Below, in pieces: positions 1-5,973 of a stretch of 7,081 nucleotides of DNA. Source of the DNA: JAIYDJ01 sp038246975. Lineage in GTDB: Bacteria > Pseudomonadota > Alphaproteobacteria > Rhodobacterales > Rhodobacteraceae. Made by a program: the position numbers and the translations under genes. The notes under the pieces were generated by a model, which was given only the letters and a program-made list of their open reading frames with translations, was not told where the DNA came from and ran no database searches. The DNA is taken from assembly GCA_038246975.1 (NCBI GenBank), contig JBBRVJ010000192.1:1-7081 (forward strand), read 5' to 3'. Within the stretch, counting starts at the first letter, position 1, and each line of letters starts with the position of its first letter.

Positions 1-1245
1 CGCTATGATATCGCCCGTGGTCCTGATCAGAATCCCCTTGTCATAGGCCGCCAGAAACGCTGCAAACGCCCGCTTGGTCGGCTCGCCCGGGATGCCCTCC
101 AACTCGATCGCCCCGATCAGCCCCATGTTGCGGATGTCGATCACATGTCGCATGCCTTTCAGCGAGTGCAACGCCGCTTCCCAATAGGGCGCGATCTCGG
201 CTGCGCGCTCGAACAGGCCATCTTCCTTGTAGGTGTCCAGCGTGGCAATCCCGGCTGCCGAGGCAATCGGATTGCCGGAATAGGTATAGCCGTGGAACAA
301 TTCGATCATGTGTTCAGGCCCCTGCATGAATGCATCATGCACATCGGCGGTGGTCAGAACCGCCCCCATCGGGATCGCCCCGTTGGTCAACCCCTTGGCA
401 CAGGTCATCATGTCCGGCAGAACGCCGAAGTATTGCGCCGCGAACGGGGCACCCAGTCTGCCGAACCCGGTGATCACTTCATCGAAAATCAACAGGATAC
501 CGTGTTTCCTGGTGATCGCCCGCAGCTTTTCCAGATAGCCCTTGGGCGGCAGGATCACCCCGGTCGACCCCGCCACAGGCTCGACAATCACTGCCGCGAT
601 GGTCTCTGCCCCATGCAGCGCCACGATCCGTTCCAACTCGTCGGCAAGGTTCGCGCCATGTTCTGGCTGCCCTTTGGAATAGCTGTTCACCGCCGGCAGA
701 TGCGTGTGGGGCATATGGTCCACCCCCGCCAGCAAAGTGCCGAACATCTTGCGGTTGTTGACGATCCCACCGACCGAGATGCCGCCAAAGTTCACCCCGT
801 GATAGCCGCGTTCCCGCCCGATCAGACGGGTCCGCGCCCCTTCGCCCCGCGCCCGATGATAGGCGATCGCCAGTTTCAGCGCCGTTTCAACCGCCTCGGA
901 ACCCGAGTTGGTGTAGAACACATGCTCGATCCCTTCGGGTGCTATCCCGATGATCCGGTTGGCCAGCTCGAACGCAACCGGATGCCCCATCTGGAACGCC
1001 GGGGCATAGTCCATCTCGCCCGCCTGCCGCGCAATCGCTTCGGTGATCCTGGGCCGGCAATGGCCAGCATTGCAGCACCACAGCCCCGCCGTGCCGTCCA
1101 GAACCTGCCTCCCGTCGCTGGTCGTATAATGCATGTCCTTGGCCCGGACGAACATCCGGGGCTGTTTCTTGAACTGCCGGTTCGCAGTGAACGGCATCCA
1201 GAAGGCGTTCAGGTCATTGGGGGAAACGTTGCGATCCAGCGCCAT
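1..1245 (-). CDS. omega-amino acid (beta-alanine):pyruvate aminotransferase, C-terminus cut by window edge
   Basis: This is a PLP-dependent class III aminotransferase that would move the amino group of beta-alanine or a similar omega-amino acid to pyruvate, giving malonate semialdehyde and alanine in the cytoplasm. The frame is open for 415 codons to the left edge; the family is usually about 440-450 residues, so only the last part is missing. Visible motifs are the N-terminal WMPFTANRQFK, the PLP-phosphate SGSEA (residues 114-118), ERGYHGV, the PLP-ring aspartate in IFDEVITGFGRLG (Asp255) and the Schiff-base lysine in TCAKGLTNGAIPMGA (Lys284), followed by HGYTYSGNP. The order and spacing match beta-alanine:pyruvate transaminases rather than taurine or GABA enzymes, though the exact substrate is an inference. 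I chose the ATG at 1245 because a GAGG lies about 9 bases upstream; another in-frame ATG at 1254 overlaps that GAGG. It is divergent from the RutR-like gene, which is its most likely regulator. Confidence 0.9.
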   Translation of the reverse strand, partial: MALDRNVSPNDLNAFWMPFTANRQFKKQPRMFVRAKDMHYTTSDGRQVLDGTAGLWCCNAGHCRPRITEAIARQAGEMDYAPAFQMGHPVAFELANRIIGIAPEGIEHVFYTNSGSEAVETALKLAIAYHRARGEGARTRLIGRERGYHGVNFGGISVGGIVNNRKMFGTLLAGVDHMPHTHLPAVNSYSKGQPEHGANLADELERIVALHGAETIAAVIVEPVAGSTGVILPPKGYLEKLRAITRKHGILLIFDEVITGFGRLGAPFAAQYFGVLPDMMTCAKGLTNGAIPMGAVLTTADVHDAFMQGPEHMIELFHGYTYSGNPIASAAGIATLDTYKEDGLFERAAEIAPYWEAALHSLKGMRHVIDIRNMGLIGAIELEGIPGEPTKRAFAAFLAAYDKGILIRTTGDIIA

Positions 1246-1292
1246 GGCAATCATCCTCGCGACAGGGGCCACAGCGCAACGGCGCAGGCCGG

Positions 1293-1302
1293 TTTGATCA
1301 AA
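1293..1302. promoter_or_regulatory. 10-base perfect palindrome, candidate operator between the divergent genes
   Basis: TTTGATCAAA is a perfect inverted repeat and the most obvious symmetric site in the 185-base region between the aminotransferase and the RutR-like gene. TetR-family regulators often bind palindromes in such divergent spacers. It shares TTGA/TCAA ends with the E. coli RutR consensus (TTGACCAnnTGGTCAA) but is shorter and lacks the CCA/TGG core, so the match is loose. No convincing -35/-10 pair was found in either direction. Binding is an inference. Confidence 0.3.
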
Positions 1303-1430
1303 TCAGCTTCACGCTACCGCGCTACGGCCCCGACAGCAAGACCGCAGGCCCACCGCGAATGCCCGTTTGCATCCTGCCCAGAATTGCGCCAAGTTTTCTC
1401 TCCGTCCTCCTGACCCGGAACTTCCCCGAC

Positions 1431-2042
1431 ATGACCCGCCCGCAAAGCCGCATCCAGCAAAAGAACTCGGAAACCATCCTCGATGCGGCGCTGGACGTGT
1501 TTGCCCAGCACGGCTTTCGCGGGGCCACGCTGGACCAGATCGCCGATGTGGCAGGCCTGTCCAAGCCCAACCTGCTGTATTACTTCCCGTCGAAAGAGGC
1601 GATCCACACCGCCCTTCTTTCGGGCCTGCTCGAAACCTGGCTGGACCCGCTGCGCGACATGGACCCCAACGGCGAGCCTGTGGCCGAAATCATGGCCTAT
1701 GTCCGCCGCAAACTGGACCTCGCCCGCGATTACCCGCGCGAAAGCCGCCTGTTCGCCAATGAAATGCTGCAAGGCGCCCCCCGGATGCGCGCAGCGATCG
1801 AAGGCGATCTCAAGCGTCTGGTCGATGACAAGGCGCGCGTTCTGACCATGTGGATGGATCAAGGCCGGATTGCCCGGATGCACCCGGTGCATCTGATCTT
1901 TTCGATCTGGGCCCTGACCCAGCATTACGCGGACTTCGACGTGCAGGTCCGCGCAGTTCTGGGGCCGGGGCATGACCCGTTTGCCGAAGCGGGCGCGTTT
2001 CTCGAGACCCTGTTCCATCGCCTGCTGACCCCCACCGCCTGA
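1431..2042 (+). CDS. rutR: RutR-like TetR-family transcriptional regulator (pyrimidine-responsive)
   Basis: This is a predicted DNA-binding repressor of 203 residues with a TetR N-terminal helix-turn-helix (about residues 12-58; ILDAALDVFAQHGFRGATLDQIADVAGLSKPNLLYYFPSKEA) and an all-helical ligand-binding C-terminal domain. The stretches LLYYFPSKEA, RDYP-SRLF-EML-GAP (residues 99-117) and LIF-IWA-TQHYADF (155-169) match E. coli RutR as I remember it, well beyond general TetR similarity. RutR binds uracil or thymine and then releases DNA; E. coli RutR controls the rut pyrimidine operon. A longer frame opens at 1359, but the ATG at 1431 is preferred: it gives the usual RutR length (about 212 in E. 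coli), and the extra 24 residues have no family counterpart. Its ribosome site is weak (GGAA about 10 bases upstream). With a beta-alanine aminotransferase divergent to it and preA 4 kb away, it probably controls reductive pyrimidine breakdown here. The family call is firm; the regulon is inferred. Confidence 0.88.
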   Translation: MTRPQSRIQQKNSETILDAALDVFAQHGFRGATLDQIADVAGLSKPNLLYYFPSKEAIHTALLSGLLETWLDPLRDMDPNGEPVAEIMAYVRRKLDLARDYPRESRLFANEMLQGAPRMRAAIEGDLKRLVDDKARVLTMWMDQGRIARMHPVHLIFSIWALTQHYADFDVQVRAVLGPGHDPFAEAGAFLETLFHRLLTPTA

Positions 2043-2132
2043 CCTGAACGCCGTGTCACGCAATCGTGGAATTGCCTTGTGGACAGGACGCCGTCAGAGT
2101 AACTGCCGCACTTCTAAGTTTGGGTCACACAC

Positions 2133-4040
2133 ATGACGTTGCACGCGGCCGATCCGGTCGACGACGCGGCTGCCAAAGGGCACCCCCAGCGAAACTTCTG
2201 GCTCCTGTTCATCGGGTGCATCGGTGTGGTCTATGGCGACATCGGCACCAGCCCGCTTTATGCCCTGCGCGAGGCGCTGCATGCCGCACGTGAAGGCGGG
2301 CTCAGCCGGAACGAAATCATCGGCATCGTGTCGCTGTTGATCTGGACCCTGACGCTGATCGTGACGCTTAAATATGTGGTGCTGGTGATGCGCGCCGACA
2401 ACCGGGGCGAGGGCGGGACCCTGTCGCTGGTCGCCCTGACGCAACAGGCCATCGGCCGGCGTACGCCGGCCATTCTGGCGCTTGGCGTGTTGGGCTGTGC
2501 ACTGTTCTTCGGTGACGCCATCATCACCCCGGCGATTTCGGTGTTGTCGGCGGTCGAGGGGCTGAAGCTGGTAGCCCCGGGGTTCGAGCCGTTCGTCTTG
2601 CCCACCACGCTGATCATCATCTTCGGCGTGTTCTGGGTACAGCACAAAGGTACCGGCAAAGTTTCGGTGTTCTTCGGCCCGATCACCCTGATCTGGTTTG
2701 CCACGATGGCGGTACTGGGCGCGTGGCACATCAACGACGACACCTCGATCCTGCTGGCGGTCAATCCGCTTTATGCCATCAGCTTCGTGCGCGAACATGG
2801 GTTGGCAGGGTTACCGGTCATGGGATCGGTGTTTCTGGCAGTGACCGGGGTCGAGGCGCTGTATGCCGACATGGGCCATTTCGGTCGCAAACCGATCCGC
2901 CGCGCGTGGGGCTGGGTGGTGTTTCCGGCCCTGATGCTCAGCTATCTGGGGCAAGGCGCGCTGGTGCTGGCGCGGCCTGACACTTTGGAAAACCCGTTTT
3001 TCCTGCTGGCCCCCGAATGGTTCCTGCTGCCTTTGGTGATCCTTGCCACCATGGCGACCGTCATCGCCTGTCAGGCGGTGATTTCCGGCGCGTTTTCGAT
3101 GTCGCAACAGGCGGTCCAGATGGGCCTGCTGCCAAGGTTGGAGATTCGTCACACCTCGGTCACGCAAGTCGGCCAGATCTACATGCCACAGATCAACCGG
3201 CTGCTGTTCGTCGGCGTGGTGGCCCTGGTTCTGGCCTTCGGCAGTTCCAGCGGTCTGGCCAGCGCGTACGGCATCGCGGTTACCGGCACGATGGTCATCA
3301 CCACATTGCTGGCATCGGTCGTGTTCCTGCGCAACTGGAAATGGCCGCTCTGGGTGGTGATCGCCGTCGTCGTGCCGCTGCTGTCGCTGGAATTGTTCTT
3401 CCTGTCTGCCAATCTGGTCAAAGTTGCCGATGGCGGCTGGATGCCGCTGGCGCTGGCAGCCGTGTTGGTCCTGATCATCTGGACCTGGATGCGCGGTACG
3501 GCCTATGTGCAGCGCAAGGCACGCGCGGGTTCGGTCCAGATCGAAACCCTGATCACCTCGCTGGCCAAAAGCACCCGGATCAACCGAGCGCCGGGCACCG
3601 CCGTGTTTCTGACGTCAGACCCAGACACCGCCCCCGCCGCGCTGACCCATAACCTGAAACACAACCACGTTCTGCACAACAGCAATCTGATCGTCACCGT
3701 CACTGTCGCCAACACCCCCTATGTAACCGACGCCGACCGCATCACCGTCGAGAAACTGGGCGATCATTTTGCCCGGATCATGCTGTCGTTCGGTTATATG
3801 GAAGAGCCGAACGTGCCCCGTGCCCTGAAACTGGCCGCCAAACGCGGCGAGAAATTCGACATCATGACGACGTCGTTCTTTCTCAACCGCCGCAGCTTCC
3901 GCTCTGCGCGGAACGAAGGTCTGCCGATCTGGCAGGAACGCCTGTTCATCGCCCTGACCAAAATGGCAACCAATGCCACCGACTTTTACCGCCTGCCGGT
4001 CAACCGGGTGATCGAGTTGGGGCAGCAGTTGACGATCTGA
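2133..4040 (+). CDS. kup: KUP-family potassium uptake transporter
   Basis: This is an inner-membrane K+ uptake protein of the KUP/HAK family, usually a proton-coupled symporter. The 635-residue product is close to the usual 620-630. The signature GVVYGDIGTSPLYALRE spans residues 31-47 and includes the conserved Asp36, equivalent to Asp23 of E. coli Kup. Also visible are VMRADNRGEGG (85-95), FFGDAIITPAISVLSAVEG (125-143), GVEALYADMGHFG (239-251) and SAYGIAVTGTM (377-387). About a dozen hydrophobic segments fill residues 20-455. The polar remainder (about 456-635) is the typical cytoplasmic C-terminal domain, ending with the conserved FYRLP-NRV-ELG. The ATG at 2133 is the only start that keeps the short N-terminal tail; no clear Shine-Dalgarno precedes it. 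It lies 90 bases after the RutR-like gene on the same strand, so co-transcription is possible, but no functional link to pyrimidine metabolism is known. Confidence 0.95.
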   Translation: MTLHAADPVDDAAAKGHPQRNFWLLFIGCIGVVYGDIGTSPLYALREALHAAREGGLSRNEIIGIVSLLIWTLTLIVTLKYVVLVMRADNRGEGGTLSLVALTQQAIGRRTPAILALGVLGCALFFGDAIITPAISVLSAVEGLKLVAPGFEPFVLPTTLIIIFGVFWVQHKGTGKVSVFFGPITLIWFATMAVLGAWHINDDTSILLAVNPLYAISFVREHGLAGLPVMGSVFLAVTGVEALYADMGHFGRKPIRRAWGWVVFPALMLSYLGQGALVLARPDTLENPFFLLAPEWFLLPLVILATMATVIACQAVISGAFSMSQQAVQMGLLPRLEIRHTSVTQVGQIYMPQINRLLFVGVVALVLAFGSSSGLASAYGIAVTGTMVITTLLASVVFLRNWKWPLWVVIAVVVPLLSLELFFLSANLVKVADGGWMPLALAAVLVLIIWTWMRGTAYVQRKARAGSVQIETLITSLAKSTRINRAPGTAVFLTSDPDTAPAALTHNLKHNHVLHNSNLIVTVTVANTPYVTDADRITVEKLGDHFARIMLSFGYMEEPNVPRALKLAAKRGEKFDIMTTSFFLNRRSFRSARNEGLPIWQERLFIALTKMATNATDFYRLPVNRVIELGQQLTI

Positions 4041-4043
4041 GGC

Positions 4044-5042
4044 TCACGCCGCCTGCGCCACCCGCAAGCCTCGCAACACGTCTGCGGCCATGCTGAAAGA
4101 TCGTTTGCGCGCAACGGGATCGTGGATCATGCCCGTCAGGATGATCTCATCGGGCTGATGGCGCGCGATCAGGGCTGTCAATGCGCGCCGTACCGTTTCG
4201 GGCGAACCCGTGGCCGAACACGACAGCGCCTCCTCGGCTCCGGCCAGCACATGCGCAGGCACCAACGCTGCCACATCCTCGACCGGGCGCGGCAACTTGC
4301 CCGGCGCACCCGTGCGCAACCGCGCGAAGGCCAGCAGTTGCGAAGACCGCAGATATTGCGCCTCGTCATCGGTTGCCGCCGCGAATACCCCCGCCGCCAT
4401 CATGAAATAGGGGCGCGGCAGAAACGCCGACGGCCGGAAGGTGGCGCGGTAGGTCTCTGCCGCCTCATCCAGCAACGCAGGTGCGAAATGGCTGGCAAAG
4501 GCATAGGGCAGCCCCAGATAGGCCGCCAACTGCGCGCCAAACAGGCTGGACCCCAGAATCCACACCGGTACCCGCGTGCCCGTCCCCGGCACGGCGCGCA
4601 CGGCACCCGGCGCATCGCCCAGGTAGCCTATCAACTCCACCACATCCTGCGGAAATGTATCGCCCCCGTCCATATGCCGCCGTAACGCCCGCGCCGTCGC
4701 CATATCGGTCCCCGGTGCGCGCCCCAACCCAAGGTCGATCCGCCCCGGAAACAGCGTCTCCAGCGTGCCGAACTGCTCGGCCACGATCAACGGCGCGTGG
4801 TTGGGCAACATGATGCCCCCCGACCCCACCCGAATCGTTTTGGTGCCCCCGGCCACATGCCCGATCACCACGGCGGTCGCCGCCGACGCGATCCCGGGCA
4901 TGTTGTGATGCTCGGCCAGCCAGAAGCGGTGATAACCCTCGGCTTCGGCGTGACGGGCAAGGTCCAGCGTCCCGGCCAAAGCCTCGGCAGCTGTTGATCC
5001 TTCGGGGATCGGAGACAGGTCGAGAAGGGAATAATATTGCAT
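4044..5042 (-). CDS. LLM-class (luciferase-like) flavin-dependent oxidoreductase, YhbW/group 1 type
   Basis: This is a predicted cytoplasmic FMN-dependent monooxygenase or oxidoreductase with a bacterial-luciferase-like TIM barrel, 332 residues long. The N-terminal half closely follows E. coli YhbW: SLLDLSPIPEG (residues 5-15), GYHRFWLAEHHNMPGIASAA (36-55), the long conserved block from VGSGG to LGLGRAPGTD (72-113), then PVWILGSS, LGLPYAFASHFAP and DEIILTGMIHDP. It therefore belongs to the 'luciferase family oxidoreductase, group 1' set, whose substrates are mostly unknown. It is not RutA, the LLM enzyme that opens the uracil ring, which has different N-terminal motifs. The ATG at 5042 starts the conserved QYYSLLDLSPIPEG; I found no in-frame start just upstream. 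A GGTGGG abuts the ATG, too close to be a normal ribosome site. Its stop lies 3 bases from the kup stop, tail-to-tail. The physiological substrate cannot be deduced from the sequence. Confidence 0.9.
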   Translation of the reverse strand: MQYYSLLDLSPIPEGSTAAEALAGTLDLARHAEAEGYHRFWLAEHHNMPGIASAATAVVIGHVAGGTKTIRVGSGGIMLPNHAPLIVAEQFGTLETLFPGRIDLGLGRAPGTDMATARALRRHMDGGDTFPQDVVELIGYLGDAPGAVRAVPGTGTRVPVWILGSSLFGAQLAAYLGLPYAFASHFAPALLDEAAETYRATFRPSAFLPRPYFMMAAGVFAAATDDEAQYLRSSQLLAFARLRTGAPGKLPRPVEDVAALVPAHVLAGAEEALSCSATGSPETVRRALTALIARHQPDEIILTGMIHDPVARKRSFSMAADVLRGLRVAQAA

Positions 5043-5071
5043 CCCACCGACATGGGCGCAGCCCTCGCAAA

Positions 5072-5077
5072 TGTCAA
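5072..5077 (-). promoter_or_regulatory. perfect -35-like hexamer ahead of the luciferase-like gene
   Basis: A perfect TTGACA reads toward the flavin oxidoreductase gene and ends 29 bases before its ATG. No good -10 follows at 16-18 bases (about CATGTC), and a start point at the usual distance would fall almost at the ATG, implying a nearly leaderless transcript. The lack of a well-placed ribosome site fits that, but the evidence is thin. Confidence 0.2.
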
Positions 5078-5106
5078 AACCCCTCCGGCAAAAATTCCGC
5101 CGAAAG

Positions 5107-5121
5107 GCGATTATTGATCGC
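5107..5121 (-). terminator. small hairpin just after the peptidoglycan-binding gene
   Basis: GCGAT and ATCGC form a perfect 5-base-pair stem with a 5-base loop, beginning 5 bases past the stop codon of the peptidoglycan-binding/caspase-like gene. Only three T follow directly (CTTT), with a run of five T about 15 bases further on. It could be a weak Rho-independent terminator separating this gene from the downstream oxidoreductase gene; the stem is short and the U tract poor. Confidence 0.25.
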
Positions 5122-5126
5122 GATTC

Positions 5127-5888
5127 TCAGGCAACGCTCATTCCGGGCAGCGCAGGCCGGCTCGCCGCCCATTCGGCCAGAGGCACCCCACCGGGACAGA
5201 CCGTTCGCACCGGCCCCTCATAGCGGATCGTCGTCCGCAAATCGCCGCCCAACTGATCACGATAGGCCCCGGATGCCGGAACCCCCACCGTGTTGGCAAC
5301 GAGTCGCAAAAATCGTTCCCCCGAAATACCCGAACCGGTTTTGCAATGCATGAACTGGATGCAGCCATAAGGGCCGAAACATCCGCGCAATCGCCCCAAC
5401 GCCTGTTGAGTTTCGGGGCTGAACCGAAAGCTTGAATTGGACTCCAGTTCACCATGACCGTCCGAGACCCCCGCAACTCCCGGCGCACCATGTCCATGGA
5501 ACCGCAGGAGGTAAAGATTGCTAGACCGGGATGCGATCATGGCCGCGGCCTGTTCGATTCCGTTGCACATTCCGCCCAGAACAATCGGATTGGCTCCGGA
5601 GCCCTGCAAAGAACCCGTCTCCATCTCCCACAAAGACGGGTCCCAAACGTCGATACAATCGATAATCTGCATATCTGTCGGGCCGCACAGCCTGGGCCAC
5701 GTCAAAGTGCCGATCACTCCATCGGCACCAAGACCGCGCGGCGATTGAAAGGCGCGCACCGCCGTGGCAGTGATCGACCCAAAGGCCCCGTCCACTGTCA
5801 ACTTCGACCCTTGTCGCTTCAACAAAGCCTGTGCAGCGGCCACCGCAGGCAGACGGTCCCCCTGCCTCAGCCACGGAAATTCGGGCAT
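5127..5888 (-). CDS. peptidoglycan-binding domain fused to a caspase-like (clan CD / DUF4347-like) region
   Basis: This predicted protein has 253 residues from the chosen ATG. Residues about 6-68 form a peptidoglycan-binding type 1 domain (LRQGD, AQALLKRQG, LTVDGAFGSITATAVRAFQ, GLGADGVIGTLTW). The rest is not a known lysozyme or amidase domain. It has a hydrophobic strand ending in HGHG (His131, His133), then about 50 residues later a strand ending in FMHCKTGSG (Cys182), then a helix and GVPASGAYRDQLGG. A His-Gly motif and a later Cys, each after a hydrophobic strand, recall clan CD cysteine peptidases and DUF4347; this fold assignment is an inference. No signal peptide or membrane segment is visible, which is odd for a wall-binding protein. 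I prefer the ATG at 5888 over the in-frame TTG at 5900 because GGAGAG sits 4 bases upstream of the ATG. Codon use (GGA, CGA, AGG, TTG) is looser than in its neighbours, suggesting an accessory or acquired gene. Its biological role is unknown. Confidence 0.8.
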   Translation of the reverse strand: MPEFPWLRQGDRLPAVAAAQALLKRQGSKLTVDGAFGSITATAVRAFQSPRGLGADGVIGTLTWPRLCGPTDMQIIDCIDVWDPSLWEMETGSLQGSGANPIVLGGMCNGIEQAAAMIASRSSNLYLLRFHGHGAPGVAGVSDGHGELESNSSFRFSPETQQALGRLRGCFGPYGCIQFMHCKTGSGISGERFLRLVANTVGVPASGAYRDQLGGDLRTTIRYEGPVRTVCPGGVPLAEWAASRPALPGMSVA

Positions 5889-5892
5889 CTCA

Positions 5893-5898
5893 CTCTCC
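5893..5898 (-). promoter_or_regulatory. Shine-Dalgarno site that decides the start of the peptidoglycan-binding gene
   Basis: GGAGAG lies 4 bases before the ATG at 5888 (6 bases counted from the GGAG core). It overlaps the alternative in-frame TTG at 5900, so translation most likely begins at the ATG, and the four extra codons are leader. Confidence 0.55.
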
Positions 5899-5919
5899 AA
5901 ATCTTGCTACAATTTGGAA

Positions 5920-5948
5920 AGTTTAACGTCGGTTAACGATTCTGTGAA
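5920..5948 (-). promoter_or_regulatory. candidate sigma-70 type promoter for the peptidoglycan-binding gene
   Basis: On the minus strand TTCACA (5943-5948) and TAAACT (5920-5925) are separated by exactly 17 bases. They match the -35 consensus at 5 of 6 and the -10 consensus at 4 of 6 positions. The predicted transcript would start near 5913, about 25 bases before the ATG. The area is distinctly AT-richer than the surrounding coding DNA. This suggests the gene is transcribed separately from preA, which ends just upstream. Confidence 0.4.
5923..5936. repeat. inverted repeat overlapping the candidate promoter
   Basis: TTAAC and GTTAA form a perfect inverted repeat around a 4-base spacer. The repeat begins inside the proposed -10 element and extends into the -35/-10 spacer, where a repressor would block transcription. 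The arms are short and AT-rich, so chance is a real alternative; no binding protein can be named. Confidence 0.25.
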
Positions 5949-5950
5949 GC

Positions 5951-5965
5951 CGCCGCATAACGGCG
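5951..5965 (-). terminator. weak hairpin after preA
   Basis: CGCCG and CGGCG form a 5-base-pair GC stem with a 5-base loop, starting about 8 bases after the preA stop codon. No T tract follows (GCTTCACA), so it would be an imperfect intrinsic terminator at best. It sits immediately before the candidate promoter of the next gene. Confidence 0.2.
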
Positions 5966-5973
5966 ACGGAGGG

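Noticed and set aside
1370..1400. Possible sigma-54 promoter (TTGGCGCAATTCTGG) on the minus strand
   Set aside because: The TGGC element is present by resemblance, but the required TTGC-type element at the proper spacing is absent.
145..1413. 422-codon open frame on the plus strand
   Set aside because: It is the antisense shadow of the aminotransferase, whose minus-strand frame carries all the class III motifs. Long antisense frames are common in GC-rich DNA, and this product (rich in Arg, His, Pro, Gln) resembles no family.
1359..1430. Upstream ATG extending the RutR-like protein by 24 residues
   Set aside because: There is no ribosome site, the extension has no counterpart in the family, and it would bring the start further into the regulatory spacer. 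The ATG at 1431 gives the normal length.
1314..2063. 249-codon open frame on the minus strand
   Set aside because: It is antisense to the RutR-like gene, which has a full TetR domain pattern; the antisense product shows no recognisable motif.
2094..2798. 234-codon open frame on the minus strand across the start of kup
   Set aside because: Antisense shadow of kup. The product is charged and low in complexity, unlike the clear transmembrane pattern of kup on the other strand.
4044..5042. Identification of the flavin monooxygenase as RutA
   Set aside because: It would have fitted a pyrimidine locus, but the conserved blocks are those of YhbW/group 1 LLM proteins and not those of RutA.
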